From Micromonospora sp. WMMA1947 (lineage in GTDB: Bacteria; Actinomycetota; Actinomycetes; Mycobacteriales; Micromonosporaceae): a stretch of DNA of 64,000 nt. The notes beneath the pieces are model-generated. The model had not been told where the DNA came from and ran no database searches. It saw only the letters and a list, made by a program, of their open reading frames with translations. The stretch covers positions 372,001-436,000 of the forward strand of contig NZ_CP114909.1 of assembly GCF_027497355.1 (NCBI RefSeq), given 5' to 3'. Of the stretch, positions 20,382 through 28,024 are shown in pieces (position 1 is the first letter of the stretch; each line of letters opens with the position of its first letter). Both the position numbers and the translations under genes were made by a program.

Positions 20382-21524
20382 CTACAGGCCGAGGCCCCGG
20401 CCGATGATCTCCTTCATGATCTCGGTGGTGCCGCCGTAGATGGTCTGCACCCGGCTGTCCAGCCATGCCTTCGCCACCGGGTACTCCGCCATGAAGCCGT
20501 AGCCGCCGTGCAGCTGCACGCACCGGTCGGCGACCTTGGTCTGCAGCTCGGTGGTCCACCACTTGGCCTTCGCCGCGTCGGTCACCGAGAGGCGGCCCGC
20601 GTTGAACTCGGCGATGCAGTGGTTGACGAACGTCCGCGCGACGGTGACCTCGGTGTCCAGCTCGGCCAGCAGGAACCGGTTGTGCTGGAACCGGCCGATC
20701 GGCCGCCCGAACGCCTCGCGGGAGCGGGCGTACTCGATGGTGAGCGCGAGCAGCTTCTCGCAGGCCGCCACCGCGGCGACGGCGATGCTCAGCCGTTCCC
20801 GGGGCAGGTTGGCCATCAGGTGGTAGAAGCCGTGGTTCTCGGTGCCGATCAGGTTCTCCGCCGGCACCCGGCAGTCGTCGAAGAACAGCTCGGCGGTGTC
20901 GTTGGCCTTCAGGCCGACCTTGGCGAGCCGGCGGCCCCGGCTGAAGCCCGGTGTGCCGCTCTCCACCACGACCAGGCTCACCCCGTGGGCGCCCTGGTCC
21001 GGCGCGGTCTTGACCACCACGACCACGAGGTCGGCCATCTCACCGTTGGTGATGAACGTCTTCTGCCCGTTGAGGACCAGGCTGTCGCCGTCGCGCACCG
21101 CGCTGGTGCGGATGCCCGCCAGGTCGCTGCCCGCGCCCGGCTCGCTCATCGCGATCGCGGTGACCAGGTCGCCGGAGCAGAAGCCCGGCAACCACCGCTT
21201 GCGCTGGTCGCCGGTGGTCAGCTCGGTCAGGTACGGCGCGACCACGTCGTTGTGCAGGCCGAACCCGAGACCCGAGCACCCGGACGCGACGATCTCCTCG
21301 TCCAGCACCGCGTTGAACCGGAAGTCGTGCTGCCCGCCGCCGCCGTACTCGGGGTCGACGTCCGGGCCGAGCAGCCCGGCCGCGCCGGCAGCCCGCCAGA
21401 CCTCCCGGTCGACGATCCCGTCGGCCTCCCAGCGTTCGTGGTGCGGCACCGCCTCCCGGGCGAGGAACCGGCGGCACAGGTCGCGGAACTCGTCGTGGAC
21501 GGGCTCGTAGAGATGCTGCTCCAT
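20382..21524 (-). CDS. Acyl-CoA dehydrogenase (long-chain type)
   Basis: A 380-residue FAD enzyme oxidising acyl-CoA to the 2-enoyl-CoA. It shows AIAMSEPGAGSDLAG and GQKTFITNG (FAD/substrate region), SREAFGRPIGRFQHNRF, and QLHGGYGFMAEYPV. The C-terminal motif is IYGGTTEIMKEIIGR: Gly replaces the glutamate that is the base in medium-chain enzymes, so the base should be the earlier glutamate as in long-chain/isovaleryl types. It is followed by a small membrane-protein gene with 20 bp between. Probable role is fatty or branched acid catabolism. Confidence 0.93.
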   Translation of the reverse strand: MEQHLYEPVHDEFRDLCRRFLAREAVPHHERWEADGIVDREVWRAAGAAGLLGPDVDPEYGGGGQHDFRFNAVLDEEIVASGCSGLGFGLHNDVVAPYLTELTTGDQRKRWLPGFCSGDLVTAIAMSEPGAGSDLAGIRTSAVRDGDSLVLNGQKTFITNGEMADLVVVVVKTAPDQGAHGVSLVVVESGTPGFSRGRRLAKVGLKANDTAELFFDDCRVPAENLIGTENHGFYHLMANLPRERLSIAVAAVAACEKLLALTIEYARSREAFGRPIGRFQHNRFLLAELDTEVTVARTFVNHCIAEFNAGRLSVTDAAKAKWWTTELQTKVADRCVQLHGGYGFMAEYPVAKAWLDSRVQTIYGGTTEIMKEIIGRGLGL

Positions 21525-21544
21525 GGCGGCAAGTCTGGCACCGC

Positions 21545-22075
21545 TCAGCCGCCCCGGACAGGGGCGAGCGCCGCTCGCAGCCGGCGCTCCCGGCGACCGG
21601 TACGGACGGCCTCGGCCAGCACCGCGACCAGCACGATGCCGAACCCGGCGGCGGCGAGCTCCCACCCGACGCGGAGCGCGAGCACGATCAGCGGGCCGAG
21701 CAGCGCCATGCCCCCGGCGGCCCCGAACCGCGCGCCCCGGCGTACCGCCGGAAGGTTGTCCGCCACCGCCGCGCGCCCCGCCTCGTCGGCGGGCGGCTCG
21801 CCCCGGCGCAGCGCGGTCTCGGTGACCGCCCAGGCGGCGACCCGGCCCGCCTCGGCGGGGCGCGGCTTTCCGAACCGGCTCAGCGTGAAGAAGAACGCGA
21901 ATCCCCAGATCACCGCGTTCAGGCCGGCACGAACCACTGCGATTTCCACGGACCCGTCCTGCTCCTCCCAGAGCCGGACGGGCAGCCAGAGGAGGCCGAC
22001 GATCAGCATGGACACCACGTAGGGGCCAGGAGAACCCAGCCGGAGCAGCGACACACGAGGTCGAGAGTCCGCCAT
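21545..22075 (-). CDS. Unrecognised membrane protein
   Basis: A 176-residue protein with two hydrophobic helices near the N-terminus (VVSMLIVGLLWLPV and GLNAVIWGFAFFFTL), a hydrophilic middle rich in Arg and Ala, and two close helices near the C-terminus (GGMALLGPLIVLALRVGW, LAAAGFGIVLVAVLAE). No family recognised. Its stop lies just upstream of the acyl-CoA dehydrogenase start. Confidence 0.75.
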   Translation of the reverse strand: MADSRPRVSLLRLGSPGPYVVSMLIVGLLWLPVRLWEEQDGSVEIAVVRAGLNAVIWGFAFFFTLSRFGKPRPAEAGRVAAWAVTETALRRGEPPADEAGRAAVADNLPAVRRGARFGAAGGMALLGPLIVLALRVGWELAAAGFGIVLVAVLAEAVRTGRRERRLRAALAPVRGG

Positions 22076-22157
22076 ACCGGGGCCGTACCCCCGCGTGCCG
22101 CCCGACAATCTTCTGTGGACGGTGGCGGGCGGACGTGCGGCACGCCAGGATGGCCGG

Positions 22158-22808
22158 ATGAGCACACTCACGGGGAAACAGGTCGCCGAGGCCGGGTTGG
22201 ACGGGTGGACGTACCTGCTGGGGGCGTTGCAGACGCGCATCCGTACCCCCGATTTCGCGGCCGGGCTGGCGCTGGTGGCCGCGGTGGGCGCGGAGGCCGA
22301 GCGGGTCGATCATCATCCCGATCTTGACCTGCGCTACACCCATGTGGACGTGCGGCTCTGGTCGCACGACGCGGGCGGCGTCACCCAGCGTGACCTGCGG
22401 CTGGCCCGGTTCATCTCGGCGCTGGCCGCCGACGCCGGGCTGACCCTGTCGGCGGCCGGGCTGGCCCGCCTGGAACTCGCGCTGGACACCCCGGAGCACG
22501 CCGCGGTGCTGCCGTTCTGGCGGGCGGTCCTGGCCTGGCAGTCACCGGACGGTCCGGACGACGACGAGGTACGCGACCCCGACGGCGTGCTGCCGACCGT
22601 CTGGTTCCAGCGCTCCGGCCGGGACGAGCCCCGGCAGCGGTGGCACCCGGACGTGTGGGTCGACCCGGCCGAGGTGGACGCGCGCATCGCCGCCGCGCTG
22701 GCGGCGGGCGGGGCGCTCGTCAGCGACGCGGAGGCGCCGAGCTTCTGGGTGCTCGCCGACCCGGACGGCAACCGGGTCTGCCTCTGCACCTGGCAGCAGC
22801 GCTCCTGA
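22158..22808 (+). CDS. Pterin-4a-carbinolamine dehydratase / VOC domain fusion
   Basis: A 216-residue two-domain protein. Residues 1-95 resemble PCD (WTYLLGALQTRIRTPDFAAGLALV, then DHHPDLDLRYTHVDVRLWSHDAGGVTQRD), which dehydrates 4a-hydroxy-tetrahydropterins. The C-terminal 110 residues (LARLELALDTPEHAAVLPFWRAVL ... SFWVLADPDGNRVCLCTW) look like a glyoxalase/VOC half. The same fusion is common in actinobacteria but its substrate is unclear. It ends 1 bp before the convergent udgX stop. Confidence 0.8.
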   Translation: MSTLTGKQVAEAGLDGWTYLLGALQTRIRTPDFAAGLALVAAVGAEAERVDHHPDLDLRYTHVDVRLWSHDAGGVTQRDLRLARFISALAADAGLTLSAAGLARLELALDTPEHAAVLPFWRAVLAWQSPDGPDDDEVRDPDGVLPTVWFQRSGRDEPRQRWHPDVWVDPAEVDARIAAALAAGGALVSDAEAPSFWVLADPDGNRVCLCTWQQRS

Positions 22809-22809
22809 C

Positions 22810-23508
22810 TCAACGCAGCGCCTTGGCGGCCACCTTCAGGTCGGCGACCAGGCCCTCGTACGCGACGTCCTGGTTGTCGGCGCGCAGCACCGCCGACGGG
22901 TGAATGGTGGCGAGCAGCCGGGCCGCCGGGGCGTCGGCGACCGCGCCCGTCCGGTCGACCGGCACGCGCTCGAAGTCCTCCGGGTGCTGTGCGGCGGCGG
23001 GCCAGGGCAGCAGCTCACCGCGCTGCTTCGTCACCCGGAAGCTCGGGCCGAGCAGTGCCTTGGCGGCTGTCGCGCCGAGCACCACCACGATCTCCGGACG
23101 CAGCCGGGCGAACTCGGCGACCAGCCAGGGCCGGCAGGCGGTGACGTGCACCCGGTCCGGGGTCTGGTGGATGCGCCGCTTGCCGCGCAGCTCGAACCGG
23201 AAGTGCTTCACCGCGTTCGTCAGGTAGATCTGGGCGGGGTCGAGCGCCGCGTCGTCGACGGCCTTGCGCAGCAGCCGCCCGGCCGGGCCGACGAACGGCA
23301 GTCCCTTCTGGTCCTCGATGTCGCCCGGCTGCTCGCCGACGAAGACCACGCGGGCGTGTTCGTCACCGCGCCCGAAGACGGTCTGGGTGGCGTCCCGGTA
23401 CAGCTCGCAGCCCCGGCAACCACTCGCCGCGGCGCGCAGTTCGTCGATGGTGTCCGCCGACGGCGGGATGAACTCCTGCGCTCCGGGTGCGCTCTCGGTC
23501 TCGGCCAT
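22810..23508 (-). CDS. udgX: UdgX-type uracil-DNA glycosylase
   Basis: A 232-residue family-4-like UDG. Motif A reads GEQPGDIEDQ (residues 58 on) and the C-terminal motif is ATIHPSAVLR. The insertion KRRIHQTPD (Lys110-Asp118) contains His114, matching the R-loop of mycobacterial UdgX. There the equivalent histidine forms a covalent bond to the deoxyribose after uracil removal. Cys31, Cys34 and Cys125 are the visible Fe-S cysteines; His102 stands where ordinary family 4 enzymes have the KCRPP cysteine. It should act on uracil in single-stranded DNA. Confidence 0.88.
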   Translation of the reverse strand: MAETESAPGAQEFIPPSADTIDELRAAASGCRGCELYRDATQTVFGRGDEHARVVFVGEQPGDIEDQKGLPFVGPAGRLLRKAVDDAALDPAQIYLTNAVKHFRFELRGKRRIHQTPDRVHVTACRPWLVAEFARLRPEIVVVLGATAAKALLGPSFRVTKQRGELLPWPAAAQHPEDFERVPVDRTGAVADAPAARLLATIHPSAVLRADNQDVAYEGLVADLKVAAKALR

Positions 23509-23570
23509 GCCGATCGTTCTACCCCGTCCGGCGGCGCGCACGCGAGCGGCCCGCCGCGCTGCCGTGAGGT

Positions 23571-23626
23571 GTTAAGAAGGGGCCCTTCCTATACCGAATG
23601 CGTTAACAGGGGGCCCTTCCTTCCAG
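23571..23626. repeat. GGCCC repeat pair overlapping the end of the MocR-type gene
   Basis: Two units in the same orientation, starting GTTAAGAAGGGGCCCTTCC at 23571 and GTTAACAGGGGGCCCTTCC at 23602. The second unit supplies the last codons of the MocR-type gene and the junction between the units supplies its stop. Same family as at 4955 and 26875. Confidence 0.85.
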
Positions 23627-24926
23627 CAGCCAGGGCGTCGGCGAGCGCGGGGATGTCCGCCTCGTCCAGCGCGCTCACCGAGACGCGCACGGCGGGTGCG
23701 GCGGCGATCCGGTACAGGCCGCCGGGGGCGAGCGACCACCCGGCGTCGCGCAGCGTCGTGATCGCCACCGTCTCGTCGGGCACCGGCACCCAGACGTTGA
23801 TCCCGGTACGCCCGTGCGCGGTCGTCCCGCGCGCGGCGAGCGCGGCCACCAGCCCGTCGCGCCGCCGGTCGTAGCTGTCCGCCGCGCGCCCCACCAGCTC
23901 GGCGGTCGCCGGGTCACGCCAGAGCGACACGACCAGCCGTTGCAGCACTGTGGAGACCCAGCCGGCGCCGACCTGGGCCCGTCCGGCCACCCGCGCCACC
24001 GTGGCCTCGTCGCCGGCCAGCACCGCGAGCCGCAGGTCGGGCCCGTAGGGCTTGCTCACCGACCGGACGAAGGCCCACGCCGGTGTCGCCCCGGCGAGCG
24101 GGTGCAGGGGTACGCGGGCCAGCTCGGCGGCGTGGTCGTCCTCGATCAGCAGCAGGTCGGCCCGGCCGGCGAGCAGCGTCCGCAGCGCGTCGGCCCGGTC
24201 GGCGGAGACGGCCGCGCCGGTCGGGTTCTGCGCCCGGCTGGTCACCACCAGCGCTCGAACCCCGGCGGCGAGCGCCGCCCGGACTCCGCCGACGGTGGGG
24301 CCCTCGTCGTCCACCGGCACCCCGACGGTACGCAGCCCGAGCGCGGCGATCAGGTCGAGCAGGTTGGCCCAGCCCGGGTCCTCAACCGCCACCGCGTCGC
24401 CGGGGCGCAGGTGGGCGGCGAGCAGCCGTTCGATGCCGTCGAGCGCGCCGCCGGTGACGGTGAGCTCGCCGGCCGGCACCCCGTCCGCCGCGAGCCGCTC
24501 ACGGGCCAGGGCGGCCAGGTCCGGCAGCACGGCGTCGGTCGCGTACCCGCCGGGGGGTCCGATCTCGGCGGCGACCGCGGCCAGGTGCGGCCCGAGCGGG
24601 GGCAGCAGCCGGGGGTCGGGCTGGCCGGTGGAGAGGTCGCGGCCACCGGCGAGCGCCGGGGGCAGCAGCGCGGCGCGGCGGGCGGCGACCGGCGGGCGGG
24701 GGCGGACCCGGGTGCCGTGCCGGCCGGCGGTGGCGACCAGGCCGCGTTGGCGCAGTTCCTGGTACGCCTTCGACACGGTGGCCGGGCTGATGCCCAGGTC
24801 GGCGGCGAGCGCGCGGACCGCGGGCAGGAGGTCTCCCGGGGCGAGGTCACCGGTGCGGACGCCGGATTCGACGCTTGCCGAAATCGCCGCCGAGGTGGAG
24901 CCGGTGATCTGATAATGTGCTGCCAC
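23589..24926 (-). CDS. MocR/GntR-type regulator with aminotransferase-like domain
   Basis: A 445-residue protein: winged helix (about residues 10-75, with LRQRGLVATAGRHGTRVRP), then a class I/II aminotransferase fold whose PLP lysine is Lys292 in SVSKPYG. PLP-binding Asp is in LLIEDDHAAEL. Such regulators sense an amine or PLP vitamer. It diverges from a pyridoxamine-oxidase-like gene, with 38 bp and a palindrome between them. The final 11 residues (GRKGPLLTHSV) are encoded by an intergenic repeat unit, so the native C-terminus has been replaced or extended. Whether it regulates its divergent neighbour is inference. Confidence 0.88.
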   Translation of the reverse strand: MAAHYQITGSTSAAISASVESGVRTGDLAPGDLLPAVRALAADLGISPATVSKAYQELRQRGLVATAGRHGTRVRPRPPVAARRAALLPPALAGGRDLSTGQPDPRLLPPLGPHLAAVAAEIGPPGGYATDAVLPDLAALARERLAADGVPAGELTVTGGALDGIERLLAAHLRPGDAVAVEDPGWANLLDLIAALGLRTVGVPVDDEGPTVGGVRAALAAGVRALVVTSRAQNPTGAAVSADRADALRTLLAGRADLLLIEDDHAAELARVPLHPLAGATPAWAFVRSVSKPYGPDLRLAVLAGDEATVARVAGRAQVGAGWVSTVLQRLVVSLWRDPATAELVGRAADSYDRRRDGLVAALAARGTTAHGRTGINVWVPVPDETVAITTLRDAGWSLAPGGLYRIAAAPAVRVSVSALDEADIPALADALAAGRKGPLLTHSV

Positions 24927-24936
24927 AGTTCGGAGA

Positions 24937-24950
24937 TTGTACTAGAACAA
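24937..24950. promoter_or_regulatory. Palindromic operator candidate between the MocR-type and PPOX-GNAT genes
   Basis: TTGTACTAGAACAA is a near-perfect 14-bp palindrome (TTGTWCTAGWACAA) in the 38-bp divergent gap. It lies 10 bp upstream of the MocR-type start and 14 bp before the GTG of the fusion gene. Confidence 0.5.
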
Positions 24951-24964
24951 AGGTGGGATGTCAC

Positions 24965-26212
24965 GTGTACGCCCCGACCGAACGCACCACTGCCACCCGC
25001 ACCCGCGACCGGATGCACTACGACCGGGCCACCGCGCACGCGCTGCTCGACGAGGCGTACCACTGCGCGCTGTCGTTCACCGTGAACGGCGAGCCGCGCG
25101 TCCTGCCGACCCTGCACGTCCGCATCGGCGAGACGCTCTACCTGCACGGGTCCACCGGCAGCCGGCCGCTGCTGGCCGCCCGGGGCGAGGCCGGACTGCC
25201 GGTCTGCGTCGCCGTCACCCACCTCGACGGGCTGGTCTACGCCCGCTCCCAGTTCCACCACAGCGCCAACTACCGGTCCGTGGTGGCCCACGGCACCGCC
25301 CGGCTGGTCGAGGATGCCGGCGAGAAGGCCGCGGTGATGACCGCGCTGGTGGAGAAGGTGGCCGCCGGCCGGTCCGCCGACAGCCGCCCGCCGAACCGGC
25401 GCGAACTGGCCGAGACGGCCGTGCTGGCGCTGCCGCTGCGGGAGGTGTCGGTACGGCTGCGCACCGGCGGCGTCAACGACGAGCCGGCCGACGAGACGCT
25501 GCCGTACTGGGCCGGTGTGGTGCCGCTGCGCCTCACGCCGGGCCGCCCCGAACCCGCTCCCGGGGTGAACGCGCCGGTGCCGGCGTACCTGCGGGCGGCC
25601 CGCTCGCCGTGGCACGAGCCGGCGGTGCTGCGCGGCGAGCACGTCGTCCTGGAACCGCTCGACCCCGCCCACGCCGACGAGCTGTACGCCGCGACCGCCG
25701 ACCCGGAGGTGTGGCGGCACCTGGGCGGTACGCAGCCCGCCGACGCCGCCGAGATGCGCGACGTGGTCGCCACGTACCTGGACGCGCAGGAGCGCGGCGA
25801 ACAGGTGTGCTGGGTGCAGCGCTGCGCCGTCACCGGCGCGGTGATCGGCACGACCTCCTACTACGAGATCGACCCGGTCCGCCGGTCGGTGGCGATCGGC
25901 TACACCTGGCTGGGCCGCCCGTGGTGGCGTACCGGCGTCAACACCGAGGCGAAGCTGCTGCTGCTGGGCCGGGCCTTCGACGACCTGGACGCGGTACGCG
26001 TCGTGTGGCACACCGACATCCGCAACGACCGCTCGCAGCGGGCGATCGAACGGCTCGGCGCGAGCCGGGAGGGCGTGCTGCGGCAGCACCGGCAGCGCGC
26101 CGACGGCTCCTGGCGGGACACCGTCCAGTACTCGATGCTCGCGCAGGAGTGGCCGAACGCACAGGTCAGCCTGCGGGAAAGGCTTCGCCCGGCGGCACCC
26201 GCGGCGTCATGA
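24965..26212 (+). CDS. Pyridoxamine-5'-phosphate-oxidase-like / GNAT acetyltransferase fusion
   Basis: A 415-residue fusion. The N-terminal ~200 residues are a split-barrel flavin-binding domain of the NimA/PPOX-like family (TARLVEDAGEKAAVMTALVEK, YARSQFHHSANYRSVVAHGTA). After a Pro-rich joint (about 205-225) comes a GNAT domain (LEPLDPAHADELYAATADPEVWRHLGG, YTWLGRPWWRTGVNTEAKLLLLGRAF, NDRSQRAIERLGASREG). GTG 24965 has AGGTGG 8 nt upstream. Its stop overlaps the LysE start (ATGATG). The pairing suggests modification of an amine or amino acid, possibly a toxic compound; substrate unknown. Confidence 0.85.
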   Translation: MYAPTERTTATRTRDRMHYDRATAHALLDEAYHCALSFTVNGEPRVLPTLHVRIGETLYLHGSTGSRPLLAARGEAGLPVCVAVTHLDGLVYARSQFHHSANYRSVVAHGTARLVEDAGEKAAVMTALVEKVAAGRSADSRPPNRRELAETAVLALPLREVSVRLRTGGVNDEPADETLPYWAGVVPLRLTPGRPEPAPGVNAPVPAYLRAARSPWHEPAVLRGEHVVLEPLDPAHADELYAATADPEVWRHLGGTQPADAAEMRDVVATYLDAQERGEQVCWVQRCAVTGAVIGTTSYYEIDPVRRSVAIGYTWLGRPWWRTGVNTEAKLLLLGRAFDDLDAVRVVWHTDIRNDRSQRAIERLGASREGVLRQHRQRADGSWRDTVQYSMLAQEWPNAQVSLRERLRPAAPAAS

Positions 26213-26871
26213 TGTCCGGCGTGCTGGGGATCACCGACATCTGGACGTACGTGCTGGGCACCGTGGCGATCGTGCTGCTGCCCGGCCCGAACTCGATCTT
26301 CGTGCTGGCCACCGCCGCCCGCCGGGGCGTGGCCACCGGTTACCGGGCCGCCGCCGGGGTGTTCGTCGGCGACGCGGTGCTGATGGTGCTCTCCGCCGCC
26401 GGGGTGGCCTCGCTGCTCCAGGCGTATCCCCCGCTCTACCTGGTGATCAAGTACGCCGGCGCGGCGTACCTCGGGTATCTGGGGCTGGCCATGCTGCGCG
26501 GCGCGTGGCGGCGCTGGCGCGACCGCAACGACCCGGCCACGCCGCGCCTGATCGACGAGGTGGAGCCGGCGGACCAGCGGGAGCCGTTCCGGCGGGCGCT
26601 GGTGATCAGCCTGCTCAACCCGAAGGCGATCCTGTTCTTCGTCTCGTTCTTCATCCAGTTCGTCGACCCCGGGTACGCGTGGCCGGCGCTGTCGTTCCTG
26701 CTGCTCGGGTTGATCGCCCAGGTCGCCAGCGCGCTCTACCTGACCGTGCTGATCTTCACCGGCACGTACCTGGCGGCGCAGTTCCGGCAGCGCCGGCGGC
26801 TCGCCGCGAGCGGCACCACGGCGGTGGCGGTGCTGTTCCTCGGCTTCAGCCTCAAGCTCGCCGCCGGCTGA
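26209..26871 (+). CDS. LysE/RhtB-family amino-acid exporter
   Basis: A 220-residue exporter with about six membrane helices. The family opening IVLLPGPNSIFVLATAARRG is present, followed by GVFVGDAVLMVLSAAG and SLLNPKAILFFVSFFIQF. It overlaps the PPOX-GNAT gene, so both are one transcript and probably one detoxification or export pathway. Which amino acid is exported is not readable. Start is one of two consecutive ATGs at 26209/26212. Confidence 0.9.
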   Translation: MMSGVLGITDIWTYVLGTVAIVLLPGPNSIFVLATAARRGVATGYRAAAGVFVGDAVLMVLSAAGVASLLQAYPPLYLVIKYAGAAYLGYLGLAMLRGAWRRWRDRNDPATPRLIDEVEPADQREPFRRALVISLLNPKAILFFVSFFIQFVDPGYAWPALSFLLLGLIAQVASALYLTVLIFTGTYLAAQFRQRRRLAASGTTAVAVLFLGFSLKLAAG

Positions 26872-26874
26872 GCG

Positions 26875-26933
26875 GGTAAGGAAGGGCCCCTTCTTAACGC
26901 CTCCGGTAGAGGAGGGGCCCCTTCTTAACAACG
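26875..26933. repeat. GGCCC repeat pair after the LysE gene
   Basis: Two direct units, GGTAAGGAAGGGGCCCCTT-like at 26875 and 26905, 30 bp apart, filling nearly the whole gap between convergent lysE-like and Spo0M genes. Confidence 0.85.
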
Positions 26934-26946
26934 CACACGCACGCGC

Positions 26947-27876
26947 TCACGTCCCGTCGCCGCCTCCGCCACCACCGCCGATGCCCGCGCCGCCGGCCGT
27001 ACCCCCGAGCCCGTAACCGGGCGCGACCGGCCGGTCGGGCGGGCGGCTGACGTGTGCCGACTCGCGGATCGTGGCCGACCAGTCGGCGTGCGCGGCGGCG
27101 GCCGCGTGCCTGTCGATGGCGTGCCGCAGCCAGCCGTCCACGGTGGCCACCCAGTCCCGCTGGTCGGCCCCGGCGTGCCACACGCGGAACCGGCTGATGC
27201 TCTGGTGGGTGATCCCGGCCAGGGAGAGCCGCCGGTCCACCCAGAGCAGCACCTCCATGCCGGCCGAGTCGGTCAGCATGATCACTTCGAGTTCGGTCAT
27301 CGGGCCGGCGTAGAGCGGCGCGGCCCAGAACCCGTACCACTGCTGGAACGGCAACGTCTGCTCCACCCCCGGCAGCCGTCCCTCGCGCAGCCCGGCCTGC
27401 CGGATCGCGAAGCCGAGCGTGTCCAGCGCGGCGAGCACGTGCTCCTGGGTGGGCAGCGGGTGAATCAGCACCGGCACCATCGCGCCCTGGTCCACCTCCG
27501 GGTCCACCGACACCTCGGTGCGCAGCCCGGTACGCAGGCTCAGCAGCGGCACCCCGCCGTACGTGGTCACCGGTGACTCCCAGGGCAGCGGCACGGCGAA
27601 GTCGACGGCCCGCCGCCGTCCGGCCGGCACCACGAACCGTCCCGCGATCGTCCACGTCCGGAACTGCACCAGGCGGCGCGGCGCCTCCGGGTCCTCCGGC
27701 TCGACCTGGGTGACCAGCCCGAGCCGGATGTGCCGGACCGGGACGTCCGAGCCGCCGGCGGCGAGCGTCACCCGGCCCGGCAGACGCAGCCCCGGCCGGG
27801 TGCTCGGGTTGGGCACCGTGGTGCTCACCGACAGCCCGGTCCAGGCCGAGTCCCTGGACACGCCGGTCAACCGCAT
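26947..27876 (-). CDS. Spo0M-like sporulation-control protein
   Basis: A 309-residue protein with an arrestin-like Spo0M domain (residues about 1-240: VPNPSTRPGLRLPGRVTLAAGG, VDFAVPLPWESPVTTYGGVPL). A Gly-rich flexible tail ends GGGGGGDGT. In Bacillus Spo0M affects sporulation; in actinomycetes the role is unclear. ATG 27876 gives the conserved opening MRLTGVSRDSAWTGL with GGGAAAG upstream. It is separated from the CBS genes upstream by a strong terminator. Confidence 0.85.
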   Translation of the reverse strand: MRLTGVSRDSAWTGLSVSTTVPNPSTRPGLRLPGRVTLAAGGSDVPVRHIRLGLVTQVEPEDPEAPRRLVQFRTWTIAGRFVVPAGRRRAVDFAVPLPWESPVTTYGGVPLLSLRTGLRTEVSVDPEVDQGAMVPVLIHPLPTQEHVLAALDTLGFAIRQAGLREGRLPGVEQTLPFQQWYGFWAAPLYAGPMTELEVIMLTDSAGMEVLLWVDRRLSLAGITHQSISRFRVWHAGADQRDWVATVDGWLRHAIDRHAAAAAHADWSATIRESAHVSRPPDRPVAPGYGLGGTAGGAGIGGGGGGGDGT

Positions 27877-27969
27877 GCCGGGGCTTTCCCGCTGCCGGAC
27901 CGGCCATGCCCGCCCGCACCGGTGGCCGGCCCACCGGACCGGACACCGGCACCGGCCCGCCGGAACGAC

Positions 27970-28010
27970 GCCGGCCCGGCGAGGTGGGGACTCCACCTCG
28001 CCGGGCCGGC
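27970..28010 (-). terminator. Strong terminator after the CNNM/CBS gene pair
   Basis: Perfect 18-bp stem (27970-27987 with 27993-28010) with a 5-nt loop, 15 bp past the stop of the gene at 28025. Confidence 0.8.
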
Positions 28011-28024
28011 CGGGATCACGACGG

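Noticed and set aside
24958..26208. Upstream in-frame extension of the LysE frame through the PPOX-GNAT gene
   Set aside because: The frame stays open by chance in GC-rich DNA; the product is Arg/Gly-rich without motifs, and the LysE protein has a clear start at 26209.
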